Shown here piece after piece: positions 21,666-33,475 of a stretch of DNA of 64,000 nucleotides. The translations under genes were made by a program, and so were the position numbers. Source of the stretch: Cladorhizidae sp. MBARI D1340-BT2. Its lineage: Eukaryota > Porifera > Demospongiae > Poecilosclerida > Cladorhizidae. Below the pieces are notes generated by a model, which was not told where the DNA came from, made no database searches, and saw only the letters and a list, made by a program, of their open reading frames with translations. The stretch covers positions 7,853,173-7,917,172 of the forward strand of contig JAQNBH010000004.1 of NCBI GenBank assembly GCA_028752905.1, given 5' to 3'. Position 1 is the first letter of the stretch. Every line of letters begins with the position of its first letter.

Positions 21666-22583
21666 CTTATAGCCATCCTGTGGGAAGATGGCGTCAAGCT
21701 CATCGTCACTCAGCGGCCGGTTCCGATCGTCCATCTCCTTCTCCCAACGCCACGCTTGCATCTGCTCGGGGGTCATGCCGCCCATACCCCCTGAAGACGA
21801 GGGGGTCAACATTCCAAATGCCATAGCACCTGCAGGGGTTTGACGCGCAAAGTTTGGTGTGCCCACACCAAACCCCTTAGAGGGCGTGGCTCCAGCCACG
21901 GGCGTGCCACTTCTAATGCTCGGAGTGGACCCTCCCCCTTGGCGCTGAGATTGAGGGGTCTCGTCCCAACGTGATCTCCGCTTTCCGACAGTGCCTGGAG
22001 TTTCAGTCACACTCCCATCACCTCCGCCTCCAGAACGGTCGGCTCGAGGGGTCTCAGCCCAACCAGCATGTCCAGGGGTCTCTCCACCTAACCCCTCAGC
22101 CTTGGGGGTGTCCCCCCACTTGGGGGTCATATCCCACCGATTTTTCTTCCCCCCACCGGGAGTGGAAGGAGTGGCATGTCCGGGGGTATTGGCTCCTGGG
22201 GTTGCATCCCACATTCTAGTCGAGGGGGTTAAACCTCCAGGAGTTTCTCCGTCCTTTCGTCCAGGGGTCTCATCCCAGTTGCTTTTACCGGGCGTGACCC
22301 CACCAGGGGTGCTGGCCCCTCCAGGAGTGTGTCCTCCACCAGGAGTGTGTCCTCCACCAGGGGTGTGTCCTCCACCAGGAGTGTGTCCTCCACCAGGGGT
22401 GTGTCCTCCACCAGGGGTGTGTCCTCCACCTTCGTCCCAAGCAGACCGCTTACGCGAGGGCTCCTCGGGAGTCTGCTGCAGATCCCATCGACCTCGTTTT
22501 CGGGGTTTTGAAGGGGCCAGCTCAGGCTCGCTGGCCAGGCCATTCTCCGACCTCTTCTTGATGATGGCACGTCGCACCTCCAG
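21666..22583 (-). CDS. SF3B1: SF3B1 exon e (TPG/RWD-rich, p14-binding)
   Basis: 918 bp, 306 codons, phase 0 to 0. It encodes the disordered Thr-Pro-rich region whose TP sites are phosphorylation targets in the human protein. Several tryptophan motifs of the U2AF-ligand type are visible: [40 protein letters not shown] and SRWDETPQ; in human SF3B1 such motifs bind UHM domains of U2AF2-like factors. The end carries [19 protein letters not shown] and [13 protein letters not shown], the segment that binds SF3B6/p14. A tandem HTPGGG repeat lies near its N-terminal third. Acceptor CCTCTAG|CTGGAG, donor TATAAG|GTGTGT. Confidence 0.95.
22325..22432 (-). repeat. In-frame 18-bp coding repeat in SF3B1
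   Basis: Six consecutive 18-bp units, each encoding HTPGGG, inside exon e between SAWDEGG and GASTPGG. The plus-strand unit core is tcctccaccaggggtgtg with only third-position-type differences. It lengthens the TPG-rich linker without breaking the frame. Confidence 0.9.
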
Positions 22584-22785
22584 CTAGAGGGAGGGAAGGG
22601 AGGAGTTACGTCAGGGTTACATTCAACAGGGGCAGAAAGGTGCTGAGGACAATTCTGAGCTCAGCCATGCATGCATGTTCAAGATTCAAGGGTGCTGGCC
22701 CACCTAATCCGTGACCTAGCAGGGCTCGGGATGCCGAGAACCTTCACTTTGATGTCCAGGTGCAACATATGCTTGGCACTGCCCA

Positions 22786-23170
22786 TGTGTGCAGGCCTCC
22801 GTGAGGACGTGCACTACCTTAACTCCAGTGCAGGCCTCCGTGTGGACGTGCACTACCTTAACTCCAGTGCAGGCCTCCGTGTGGACGTGCACTACCTTAA
22901 CTCCAGTGCAGGCCTCCGTGTGGACGTGCACTACCTTAACTCCAGTGCAGGCCTCCGTGTGGACGAACACTACCTTAACTCCAGTGCAGACCTCCATGTG
23001 GACGTGCACTACCTTAACTCCAGTGCAGGCCTCCGTGTGGACGAACACTACCTTAACTCCAGTGCAGACCTCCATGTGGACGTGCACTACCTTAACTCCA
23101 GTGCAGGCCTCCGTGTGGACGTGCACTACCTTAACTCCAGTGCAGGCCTCCGTGAGGACGTCACACCTTA
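22786..23170. repeat. 39-bp array
   Basis: About ten units, core caggcctccgtgtggacgtg, in the intron between exons d and e. Alternating variants (gacgaacac; caga-cctccatg) form a two-unit higher-order pattern. Confidence 0.93.
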
Positions 23171-23492
23171 ACTATGATTGGTTACCACAGAAACGTGCAA
23201 GTGTGAACTCGATATTGTTCATAATGACAAATAACCCTACTCGTTGAACTCTAGACCTACACATGCCCGGCAGAATGCCGAACTATCACAAAATAGCCCC
23301 CCCCCCCAAATGTATTTCTTGTAAGCCCAATTCCCCCCCCCGGTATCAACATCACTTCAAAGGCCGATGAGGTAGTCATCCACCCACTCCCAATTAGCAA
23401 ACCCTCTCAATAGTCCATTAGCCAACAGCGCTGTGGAATTCCACGCAGACGTTTCAGCTCCACTGCCTCGTAATTAAATTCCCAGACCTCAC

Positions 23493-23566
23493 CTCCTCGT
23501 TCTTGAGCCTGGTTTCCAGCATGGCGTCTTGGAAGGTTCTCATGTTAGCATCGGGAGTCTTCCCGC
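23493..23566 (-). CDS. SF3B1: SF3B1 exon d
   Basis: 74 bp, phase 1 to 0. After completing a Ser codon with exon c it reads GKTPDANMRTFQDAMLETRL and ends KNEE, matching human GGKTPDPKMNARTYMDVM...KEE. Acceptor CTTGCAG|GC, donor GAGGAG|GTGAGG. Confidence 0.92.
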
Positions 23567-23824
23567 CTGCAAGAAAGGAGGGAAGGAGGAGAGAGAGGAG
23601 GAGGTCACACAGCAGCCATTGACCGTGGAGAGGCAAGGACAAACTGCAAAGACAAGCTCTTCTCTCCGTGATAATTTATTATTAGAATGTATCGGCTCAT
23701 GGAATTATTTCGATTCTATCGATTAGCCAGGGACAACAACAAATAATTGCTCTAAATATTTGAGCGGAGCTTTGCAGCCGTCGAGACTTGCTCTCTCCAT
23801 TTAAAAAAAATAACACTAAATAAG

Positions 23825-24010
23825 TCATGGATAGGGAGAAGAAAGTTCATATCCAATCATGTCATCAGACACATTGAGGAGTAGGAAGATTGTTTCCACT
23901 TTGGCACGGAGCTCTGCCCAGACAAGGTGACTGCGTAGGTTCACACTGTACCGGAGGAATTCCAGGCACAGCCTGCAAGAGGTGTCAGTCTCAAAAGTCT
24001 GGCGAGCACA
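23825..24010 (-). CDS. Unassigned exon-like segment
   Basis: On the SF3B1 strand, inside the intron between exons c and d. A good acceptor (CCTCTTGCAG|GCTG) opens a frame reading LCLEFLRYSVNLRSHLVWAE, LRAKVETIFLLLNVSDDMIG, YELSSPYP and a stop. It is not low-complexity and looks like a C-terminal coding exon, but it has no counterpart in SF3B1 and I do not recognise it. It could be a relic of a retroelement or duplicated gene, or a terminal exon of an alternative short transcript. Confidence 0.3.
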   Translation of the reverse strand, partial: CARQTFETDTSCRLCLEFLRYSVNLRSHLVWAELRAKVETIFLLLNVSDDMIGYELSSPYP

Positions 24011-24039
24011 TGTTACCGTAAGGGATGTGTACATACTCT

Positions 24040-24640
24040 AGTGCTGAAACTAACATAGAAACTAATATTACTATAGTAGTAGTATGTGTAGTAAATAATC
24101 ATCATCTTGCATAGAAACTGATAGTAGTATTAGTAGTATTTTAGTACCACTACTACTACTAATAATAATAATAAATAATAATAATCCATAGGAATTAATC
24201 TTCCATAGGAATTAATATTATTACTAATAATAATAATCTTCCATAGGAGTTAATACTACTACTACTAATAATAATAATAATTAATAATATAATAATCTTC
24301 CATAGGAGTTAATACTACATACTACTACTAATAATAATAATTAAATATATAATAATCTTCCATAGGAGTTAATACTATAATTAATAATATAATAATCTTC
24401 CATAGGAATTAATATTATTACTACTAATAATAATCTTCCATAGGAGTTAATACTACTACTACTAATAATAATAATAATTAATAATATAATAATCTTCCAT
24501 AGGAGTCAATAATACTACTACTACTAATAATAATTAATAATATTTATAATCTTCCATAGGAGTTAATACTATAATTAATAATATAATAATCTTCCATAGG
24601 AATTAATAGTAATAGTAGCAGTAGTAGTAATGTGATACTA
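24040..24640. repeat. AT-rich complex array (ataatcttccatagga)
   Basis: About nine irregular units, each with ataatcttccataggagtta plus variable taa/act triplet runs. Confidence 0.85.
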
Positions 24641-24979
24641 TAATTCTAAGACTGCATAGGGAAATTCCGTACATGTTAAACGTGATGTAATGATGACATC
24701 GTTATTACACACAGCAGGTGGGGATTGCTAAGTTTAGAATTTTATAAATGTGCAGAGGTGTCGATGGCGTAAACCAAAGAGGACAGAGACCACGGAGTCC
24801 TCCTGCCAAGACGAGCGGGAGAGGGAGGAAGAGGCGGAGAAATGGAACGGCCTGTAAAGAGTTAATTAACGAGAGGCCATTAGCAAGACACCGCCCCCCG
24901 GCCCCTGATTAATGAACTCAGTAGACACTTGACTCTAGTAATGTCTGATACCGTTTCATCCAAACACACAGGTGGCCAC

Positions 24980-25060
24980 ATCACGGGGGGGGGGGGGGGG
25001 GGGGAAGGCGGGGGAACATGGAGGGGGGCAGGGAGGGGGCAGGGGGGGCTATGAGAATTA
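24980..25060. repeat. G-rich homopolymer cluster
   Basis: A run of ~20 G and nearby gggg blocks. 24,640-25,195 holds no recognised gene. Confidence 0.8.
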
Positions 25061-25194
25061 GGTCAAGACGAAGAAAATTATCAGACTTTGGACCTCCCAA
25101 ATACAGAAATACAATATATGATGAGGCCTTAATAACAGGGGTCTATTGCACATAAACTAATCATAGAGGAGGAGGTGGGGGGGGGAGGGGTGGA

Positions 25195-27950
25195 TATCCA
25201 CCTCTTGACCTGATATTAGCAACCAATAAAGCAAGTCTTGACCTGATATTAGCACCCAATAATGCAGGTCTTGACCTGATATTAGCACCCAATAATGCAA
25301 GTCTTGACCTGATATTAGCACCCAATAATGCAAGTCTTGACCTGATATTAGCACCCAATAATGCAGGTCTTGACCTGATATTAGCACCCAATAATGCAAG
25401 TCTTGACCTGATATTAGCACCCAATAATGCAGGTCTTGACCTGATATTAGCACCCAATAATGCAAGTCTTGACCTGATATTAGCACCCAATAATGCAGGT
25501 CTTGACCTGATATTAGCACCAAGTCTTTGACCTGATATTAGCAACCAATAATGCAAGTCTTTGACCTGATATTAGCAACCAATAATGCATGTCTTTGACC
25601 TGATATTAGCAACCAATAATGCAAGTCTTGACCTGATATTAGCACCCAATAATGCAAGTCTTTGACCTGATATTAGCAACCAATAATGCAAGTCTTTGAC
25701 TTGATATTAGCAACCAATAATGCAAGTCTTGACCTGATATTAGCACCCAATAATGCAAGTCTTGACCTGATATTAGCAACCAATAATGCCAGTCTTTGAC
25801 CTGATATTAGCAACCAATAATGCAAGTCTTGACCTGATATTAGCACCCAATAATGCAAGTCTTTGACCTGATATTAGCAACCAATAATGCAAGTCTTTGA
25901 CCTGATATTAGCAACCAATAATGCAAGTCTTGACCTGATATTAGCACCCAATAATGCAAGTCTTTGACCTGATATTAGCAACCAATAATGCAAGTCTTGA
26001 CCTGATATTAACACCCAATAATGCAAGTCTTTGACCTGATATTAGCAACCAATAATGCAAGTCTTTGACCTGATATTAGCAACCAATAATGCAAGTCTTG
26101 ACCTGATATTAGCAACCAATAATGCAGGTCTTGACCTGATATTAGCAACCAATAATGCAAGTCTTGACCTGATATTAGCACCCAATAATGCAGGTCTTGA
26201 CCTGATATTAGCACCCAATAATGCAGGTCTTGACCTGATATTAGCACCCAATAATGCAAGTCTTGACCTGATATTAGCACCCAATAATGCAGGTCTTGAC
26301 CTGATATTAGCACCAAGTCTTTGACCTGATATTAGCAACCAATAATGCAAGTCTTTGACCTGATATTAGCAACCAATAATGCAAGTCTTGACCTGATATT
26401 AGCACCCAATAATGCAAGTCTTTGACCTGATATTAGCAACCAATAATGCAAGTCTTTGACCTGATATTAGCAACCAATAATGCAAGTCTTGACCTGATAT
26501 TAGCACCCAATAATGCAAGTCTTTGACCTGATATTAGCAACCAATAATGCAAGTCTTGACCTGATATTAGCAACCAATAATGCAGGTCTTGACCTGATAT
26601 TAGCACCAAGTCTTTGACCTGATATTAGCAACCAATAATGCAAGTCTTTGACCTGATATTAGCAACCAATAATGCAAGTCTTGACCTGATATTAGCAACC
26701 AAATAATGCAAGTCTTTCACCTGATATTAGCACCCAATAATGCAGGTCTTGACCTGATATTAGCACCCAATAATGCAAGTCTTTGACCTGATATTAGCAA
26801 CCAATAAAGCAAGTCTTTGACCTGATATTAGCAACCAATAATGCAAGTCTTGACCTGATATTAGCACCCAATAATGCAAGTCTTTGACCTGATATTAGCA
26901 ACCAATAATGCAAGTCTTGACCTGATATTAGCAACCAATAATGCAGGTCTTGACCTGATATTAACACCCAATAATGCAAGTCTTGACCTTGACCTGATAT
27001 TAGCACCCAATAATGCAAGTCTTTGACCTGATACTAGCAACCAATAACGCAGGTCTTGACCTGATATTAGCAACCAATAACGCAGGTCTTGACCTGATAT
27101 TAGCAACCAATAACGCAGGTCTTGACCTGATATTAGCAACAGGTCTTGACCTGATATTAACACCCAATAATGCAAGTCTTTGACCTGATATTAGCAACCA
27201 ATAACGTAGGTCTTGACCTGATATTAGCAACCAATAACGCAGGTCTTGACCTGATCTTAGCAACCAATAACGCAGGTCTTCACCTGATATTAGCAACCAA
27301 TACGGCAAGTCTTTAACCTGATATTAGCAACCAATAACGCAAGTCTTTAACCTGATCTTAGCAACCAATAACGCAGGTCTTCACCTGATATTAGCAACCA
27401 ATAACGCTAGTCTTTAACCTGATATTAGCAACCAATAACGCAAGTCTTTAACCTGATCTTAGCAACCAATAATGCAGGTCTTCACCTGATATTAGCAACC
27501 AATAACGCAAGTCTTTAACCTGATATTAGCAACCAATAATGCAGGTCTTTAACCTGATCTTAGCAACCAATAACGCAGGTCTTCACCTGATATTAGCAAC
27601 CAATAACGCAAGTCTTTAACCTGATATTAGCAACCAATAATGCAAGTCTTTGACCTGATATTAGCAACCAATAATGCAGGTCTTGATCTGATATTAGCAA
27701 CCAATAACGCAGGTCTTGACCTGATATTAGCAACCAATAACGCAGGTCTTGACCTGATATTAGCACCCAATAATGCAAGCCTTTGACCTGATATTAGCAA
27801 CCAATAACACAGGTCTTGACCTGATATTAGCAACCAATAACGCAGGTCTTGACCTGATATTAGCAACCAATAACGCAGGTCTTGACCTGATATCAGCAAC
27901 CAATAACGCAAGTCTTGACATGATATTAGCACCTAAAAATGTAAGCTTAA
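25195..27950. repeat. 33/34-bp array, ~2.75 kb
   Basis: About 82 units, core gacctgatattagcacccaa, alternating between 33 bp (gtcttgacc) and 34 bp (gtctttgacc) and between caccc and caacc versions. The right third has a diverged subfamily (aacgcaggtctt, taacctgatctt). Lies in the 5-kb intron between exons c and d. Confidence 0.95.
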
Positions 27951-28559
27951 TTATTCTGCATCATTGACCCTTCACACAAAATGCCTCAAGGCATAAATAA
28001 AGACACTCCAGGGCTCCTCCCACTCACCAACCATCACACTAAATATCACCATAACAATGGTGTTGCACGTACCAAAGAATAAAAAATAAAAATAAATAAA
28101 CTGCTCTCAACCATAAATAACCTCCTTCGACCTCTTCACTGGTCAATCTCTTTGACCTCTTCACTGGTCAATCTCGTCGAACAGGTTTCACTTACCACCA
28201 GTCATAGGCCATTGGAGGCGTGGCAGTCTATCAGGAAGTGGGATGGGCTTGAGTAAGTAATTACGTATAGCAGTGAATATATTGGCATTTTTATTTTTTT
28301 CCTAAATGATATCTAAATGATATATGTGCAACACAAGAAGTAAGCATTCATACATCGGAATGGAAACCAGAAACTTACCAAAATTCAATCCAGAATTTGA
28401 AACATACATGTAAGTTGGTAAAGGGTCTTCACAATCATAAACACCATAACCCCCACTTTGATGTTAGTAATTAGCCCTTACCCCACTTTGATGTTAGTAA
28501 TTAGCCCTTAGTGATGTAATTACAGCCTATTTGCACATGTCCTAGTTAAGGAAGCTTAC
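27950..28559. other. Intronic sequence, no gene seen
   Basis: Contains short duplications (gacctcttcactggtcaatctc twice near 28,125-28,170; ccccactttgatgttagtaa twice near 28,450-28,490). Nothing else recognised. Confidence 0.6.
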
Positions 28560-28683
28560 TATTTGCAAACGGATCTTGTCTTGCAGGGGAGATGGTCATG
28601 TTCTGGAACATCTTCTTGTGGTAGTCATCCTGTTTCTCTGCAATGCGTCTCCGCCTTGACGCTTCCAGCAGTTCATCAGGGGG
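28560..28683 (-). CDS. SF3B1: SF3B1 exon c
   Basis: 124 bp, phase 0 to 1. It begins PPDELLEASRRRR, continues IAEKQDDYHKK and NMTISPARQDPFAN, and matches the human PPKIADREDEYKK...ISPERLDPFADG segment. The donor is AAATA|GTAAGC; the split codon is completed by exon d. Its acceptor, TATTCAG|CCCCCTGATGAA, is the last of several dozen near-identical copies because the exon border is itself the unit of the adjoining minisatellite. Confidence 0.9.
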
Positions 28684-29885
28684 CTGAATACACGAGGGGA
28701 AAGGGGTAATTCATCAGGGGGCTGAATACACGAGGTGGAAGGGGACAATTCATCAGGGGGCTGAATACACGAGAGGAAGGGGGCAATTCATCAGGGGGCT
28801 GAATACACGAGGGGAAGGGGACAATTCATCAGGGGCTGAATACATGAGGGGAAGGGGACAATTCATCAGGGGGCTGAATACACGAGGTGGAAGGGGACAA
28901 TTCATCAGGGGGCTGAATACACAAGGGGAAGGTGGCAATTCATCAGGGGGCTGAATACACTAGGTGGAAGGGGGCAATTCATCAGGGGGCTGAATACACG
29001 AGAGGAAGGGGCAATTCATCAGGGGGCTGAATACACGAGGGGAAAGGGGCAATTCATCAGGGGGCTAAATACACGAGGGGAAGGGGGCAATTCATCAGGA
29101 GGCTGAATACACGAGGGGAAGGGGGCAATTCATCAGGGGGCTGAATACTCGAGGGGAAGGGGGCAATTCATCAGGGGGCTGAATACACGAGGTGAACAGG
29201 ACAATTCATCAGGGGGCTGAATACACGAGGGGAAAGGGGCAATTTAACAGGGGGCTGAATACACGAGGGGAAGGGGGCAATTCATCAGGGGGCTGAATAC
29301 TCGAGGGGAAGGGGGCAATTCATCAGGTGGCTGAATACACGAGAGGAAGGGGCAATTCATCAGGGGGCTGAATACACGAGGGGAAAGGGCAATTCATCAG
29401 GGGGCTAAATACACGAGGGGAAGGGGGCAATTCATCAGGAGGCTGAATACACGAGGGGAAGGGGCAATTCATCAGGGGGCTGAATACTCGAGGGGAAGGG
29501 GGCAATTCATCAGGGGGCTGAATACACGAGGGGAAGGGGACAATTCATCAGGGGGCTGAATACACAAGTGGAAGGGGGCAATTCATCAGGGGGCTGAATA
29601 CACGAGGGGAAGGGGGCAATTCATCAGGAGGCTGAATACACGAGGGGAAGGGGCAATTCATCAGGGGGCTGAATACACGAGGGGAAGGGGACAATTCATC
29701 AGGGGGCTGAATACACGAGGTTGAACAGGACAATTCATCAGGGGGCTGAATACACGAGGGGAAAGGGGCAATTCAACAGGGGGCTGAATACACGAGGGGA
29801 AGGGGGCAATTCATCAGGGGGCTGAATACACGAGGTGGAACGGGGCAATTCATCAGGGGGCTGAATAAACGAGGTGGAACGGGAA
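28684..29885 (-). repeat. 36-39-bp array of copied 3' splice sites
   Basis: About 32 units abutting exon c. On the SF3B1 strand each reads a C/T-rich tract, CTCGTGTATTCAG, then CCCCCTGATGAATTG; the real exon begins CCCCCTGATGAACTG after TATTCAG. So the unit spans the exon c acceptor and its first ~15 coding bases. Confidence 0.95.
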
Positions 29886-30780
29886 CATGGGTTCACTAAA
29901 CACAGGGGGGAGTGGCTACATACACGAGGAGGGAGGGGCGGGGTATTGTCACATGCATTACTAATTTGCTCCATGGGATGGTCAAGTGGGCGTGGCATGT
30001 GGACCACTACAGGGGGAATGTAGACTACTGCACTCATTCCCGGCAGGGCTGTGTTCTCTCCCCTCCAGAACTTAGATCATTATAGATATTAATCCTCGAC
30101 AATGATACACTTGGTTAATTAAACACAGCATGCTGCGGTCCACTTGAACATTCCTTCCCTAATGTTTCCGGATCAATGCCTGTCACTGTTTCCGGACCCC
30201 CGATGGCAACTTTCAAGAGGTGTGAAAGACTGGATCAGCTTCGTAGACGTTTTTATAAATTTCATCTGAGAGAACCTTCTCTCTCTAGTGCCTGCCTGCA
30301 TAAACATCCCCCAAATTTGTTTTTCAAACAGTGCATAAGTCCATACAGGGACCATTGTGCACTCTTGAGACTTGGTCGGCGGATAGGGGAAACCATCTCA
30401 CACACAGTCACACTAAAACATTTATGCATAGTGTTAACTTCAGGTACATAGCAAAATTGTTTGGGCTGGGGGGGGTACACTTAAGAAATCACTATTTTAG
30501 AATTTCCGCTGTATGGGAGGAAATTCCCCAAACTCCCCACAAGAAACACTTCCAACTGTTGACCTCAGTGTTCAAAGTGGATTTTTACTAATCTTTTTTA
30601 AATTTTTTATGAGATATGCACAGACAAGCAAATTGATACTACCCACCTCAAGTAGAATATTTGTCCACAGAGTTCAAGGTAAAAGTCCTTCATCATAACC
30701 TTTAGATGCACACTACAAAATGCTACAAAATGGTCCAAGATTTTTTTATTTTATTATCGAGTGAATGTTTACAAAGTTAC
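29886..30780. other. Intronic sequence, no gene seen
   Basis: Short open frames here have no recognisable similarity. A lone copy of the motif ggaccactacagggggaatg (~30,000) matches the unit of the array at 45.15-45.53 kb. Confidence 0.5.
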
Positions 30781-30789
30781 AGATTCTCA

Positions 30790-31700
30790 TTAAATATGCG
30801 TAGGTGCGACTCGTCTGGTTTAGCAAACCCCTCCCACCCCCTTTCCTGCTAGCTTCCCTTCTAAACATGCTTCTTCACGATCCCTTGTCTCTTCCTAATA
30901 TGCTCAATGGAAACAGAGTCCAGAGCTAGTCTATGATCTCCTTAGAGTCGTAAGTATGCATAACTCGTGTAGGCCTGACAATATCTCTTCGAATGATCCC
31001 AAACTCGCTCGATGGGGTGAAGCTTCAACGAAGTCTCAGAAGGAACATACAGCGATGCCCCCTACTGCCTAGTGTCCCACCTTGTCTCCTCTTGCTGAAA
31101 ATCTTCATGAAAACTGTAAGATTTCTTGCTCTCATCTGATCTGCTTTTCAATGGCCACTGTTCATCTTCCTCTCTCTCCTTCAAGATGTTCTTGAGGCAC
31201 TTGGCGGTTGATGGCCCATGCATGGTATGTGATCCCCCACACACAAACTGTATCGCAACCTCTTCGTGGCTGTCCATCCTAAACCAGGCTCTTGTTCTGC
31301 ATAAGAGCATCTCTACCAGTCGTTCTGTGGCACATACTTTGATCCAGAATAAACAGTCCTCTGTGTGTGTTTGGAGGATATTTGGAGTCGGCAATATCGC
31401 ATGTCATTTCCGCTTGCCCTATGAAGCGATCACCCGTCCAATATCCCTGCCTCCATATTCTAGGAAAACTCGTCCTGTTGTCTATTTCTGGGTGGAGTCT
31501 GTGAGCTATGGTGTGCTGATCAGGAGTGAGCCCGAGATATTCTTGTGTTCGAACGCAAAATCTGCCATCGTAACGCCACTTCCCTTCGGTACTGCTGGCC
31601 ATCTTCTTCCACATCTGCCCTTCTTTTGAATTATAAATACTCTTGTCGTGCTAGAGCTTTACCACGGCCTTCTCATCCCGCCTCACTCGGGGGACCACGG
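30790..31700 (-). pseudogene. DDE-type transposase-like pseudogene
   Basis: Minus-strand fragments in order: HDKSIYNSKEGQMWKKMASS, RYDGRFCVRTQEYLGLTPDQ, RQGYWTGDRFIGQAEMTCDI, ADSKYPPNTHRGLFILDQS, FVCGGSHTMHGPSTAKCLKN, then after stops LKLHPIERVWDHSKRYCQAY and SVSIEHIRKRQGIVKKHV. The HDxS, ...LFILDQS and LKLHPIERVWDHSKRY blocks are the three acidic-residue regions of a DDE-type family common in invertebrate and fungal genomes as predicted proteins; I cannot name the superfamily. Several frameshifts and stops; dead. It lies in the 17-kb intron of SF3B1, same strand. Confidence 0.65.
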
Positions 31701-31793
31701 CACTACTTTGAGGTGAGGACTTGTGTCATTGGTAAAGGGACTCCAACTCTTCCAGAAACTCCTACAGTGTATGATTATATTTTGCAGAGCATA

Positions 31794-32025
31794 TGCATAT
31801 TGGTGTGTACCTATCATATAGCGTCATTGGGGAGGGTACATTGGTGTGTACCTATCATATGGCGTCACCAATGAATGGGGGGGTACATTGGTGTGTACCT
31901 ATCATATAGCGTAACCAATCAATGGGGGGGTACATTGGTGTGTACCTATTATATGGCGTCACCAATGAATGGGGGGGTACATTGGTGTGTACCTATATTG
32001 CGTAACCAATGAATGGGGGGGGGGT
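31794..32025. repeat. ~47-bp array
   Basis: About five units, core gtacattggtgtgtacctat. Confidence 0.88.
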
Positions 32026-32221
32026 AACCAGGGTGCATGCACTAGTCTTCACCTACTGGAGTGTAACCAGGGTGCGTATGCACTAGTCTTCACCTCTCGT
32101 GCTTAATTAACATCTCCCTCCCATGCCCGGCTAAGTATACGCCCTTCTTGTGGCTGATAGGCTTAAACCCAAGAGGGTGGAGCCATCATGGGGGGTGGGG
32201 GCGTGATAAGGACTGGATGGC

Positions 32222-33215
32222 AGCAAATGCTCGTTCACCCAAGCACAGAGTCTACCAAAGCACAAAGCACAGAGTTCACCAAAGCACAGTTCACCAAAGC
32301 ACATAGTCCACCCAAGCACAGAGTGGGCTGTCATGTTAGGCTCCAGCAAATGCTCGTTCACCCAAGCACAGAGTCCACCAAAGCACAAAGCACAGAGTTC
32401 ACCAAAGCACAGTTCACCAAAGCACATAGTCCACCCAAGCACAGAGTGGGCTGTCATGTTAGGCTCCAGCAAATGCTCGTTCACCCAAGCACAGAGTCTA
32501 CCAAAGCACAAAGCACAGAGTTCACCAAAGCACAGTTCACCAAAGCACATAGTCCACCCAAGCACAGAGTGGGCTGTCATGTTAGGCTCCAGCAAATGCT
32601 CGTTAACCCAAGCACAGAGTCCACCAAAGCACAAAGCACAGAGTTCACCAAAGCACAGTTCACCAAAGCACACAGTCCACCCAAGCACAGAGTGGGCTGT
32701 CATGTTAGGCTTCAGCAAATGCTCGTTCACCCAAGCACAGAGTCCACCAAAGCACAAAGCACAGAGTTCACCAAAGCACAGTTCACCAAAGCACACAGTC
32801 CACCCAAGCACAGAGTGGGCTGTCATGTTAGGCTTCAGCAAATGCTCGTTAACCCAAGCACAGAGTCCACCAAAGCACAAAGCACAGAGTTCACCAAAGC
32901 ACAGTTCACCAAAGCACACAGTCCACCCAAGCACAGAGTGGGCTGTCATGTTAGGCTTCAGCAAATGCTCGTTCACCCAAGCACAGAGTCCACCAAAGCA
33001 CACAAGCACAGAGTTCACCAAAGCACAGTTCACCAAAGCACACAGTCCACCCAAGCACAGAGTGGGCTGTCATGTTAGGCTTCAGCAAATGCTCGTTAAC
33101 CCAAGCACAGAGTCCACCAAAGCACACAAGCACAGAGTTCACCAAAGCACAGTTCACCAAAGCACACAAGCACAGAGTCCACCCAAGCACAGAGTGCTTG
33201 AGCTGTCATGTTAGG
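32222..33215. repeat. 123-bp array with internal 12-18-bp sub-repeats
   Basis: Eight units of 123 bp, start caaatgctcgttcacccaag; inside each, cc(a)aagcacagag(t)tc-type pieces repeat. Length divisible by three keeps frames open on both strands. Confidence 0.94.
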
Positions 33216-33289
33216 CTTCCCAAGGGAGAAATCATTCTTCTGGACTCACTCAGCGGCTGTGTGATTCATCTGTTAATATCTAAATTAGG

Positions 33290-33475
33290 TCTGCAGAGGA
33301 GCATTATAATAATATATATATGATAACCTCCTCATGTTGGATCGACTGTATCTGCAGAGGTGCATTATATATATATATATATGACAAGCTAACCTCCTCA
33401 TGTTGTATAGACTGTGTCTGCAGAGGTGAATTATATATATATGACAAGCTAACCTCCTCATGTTGGATAGACGGT
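33290..33475. repeat. ~60-bp array with TA runs
   Basis: Three units, each with aacctcctcatgttg, actgt(a/g)tctgcagaggtg and a variable (TA)n. Confidence 0.85.

Noticed and set aside
25195..27950. Array of branch-point-like TGCTAAT motifs on the SF3B1 strand
   Set aside because: The motif sits only a few bases before an AG in each unit, too close for a functional branch point, and far from exon c or d.
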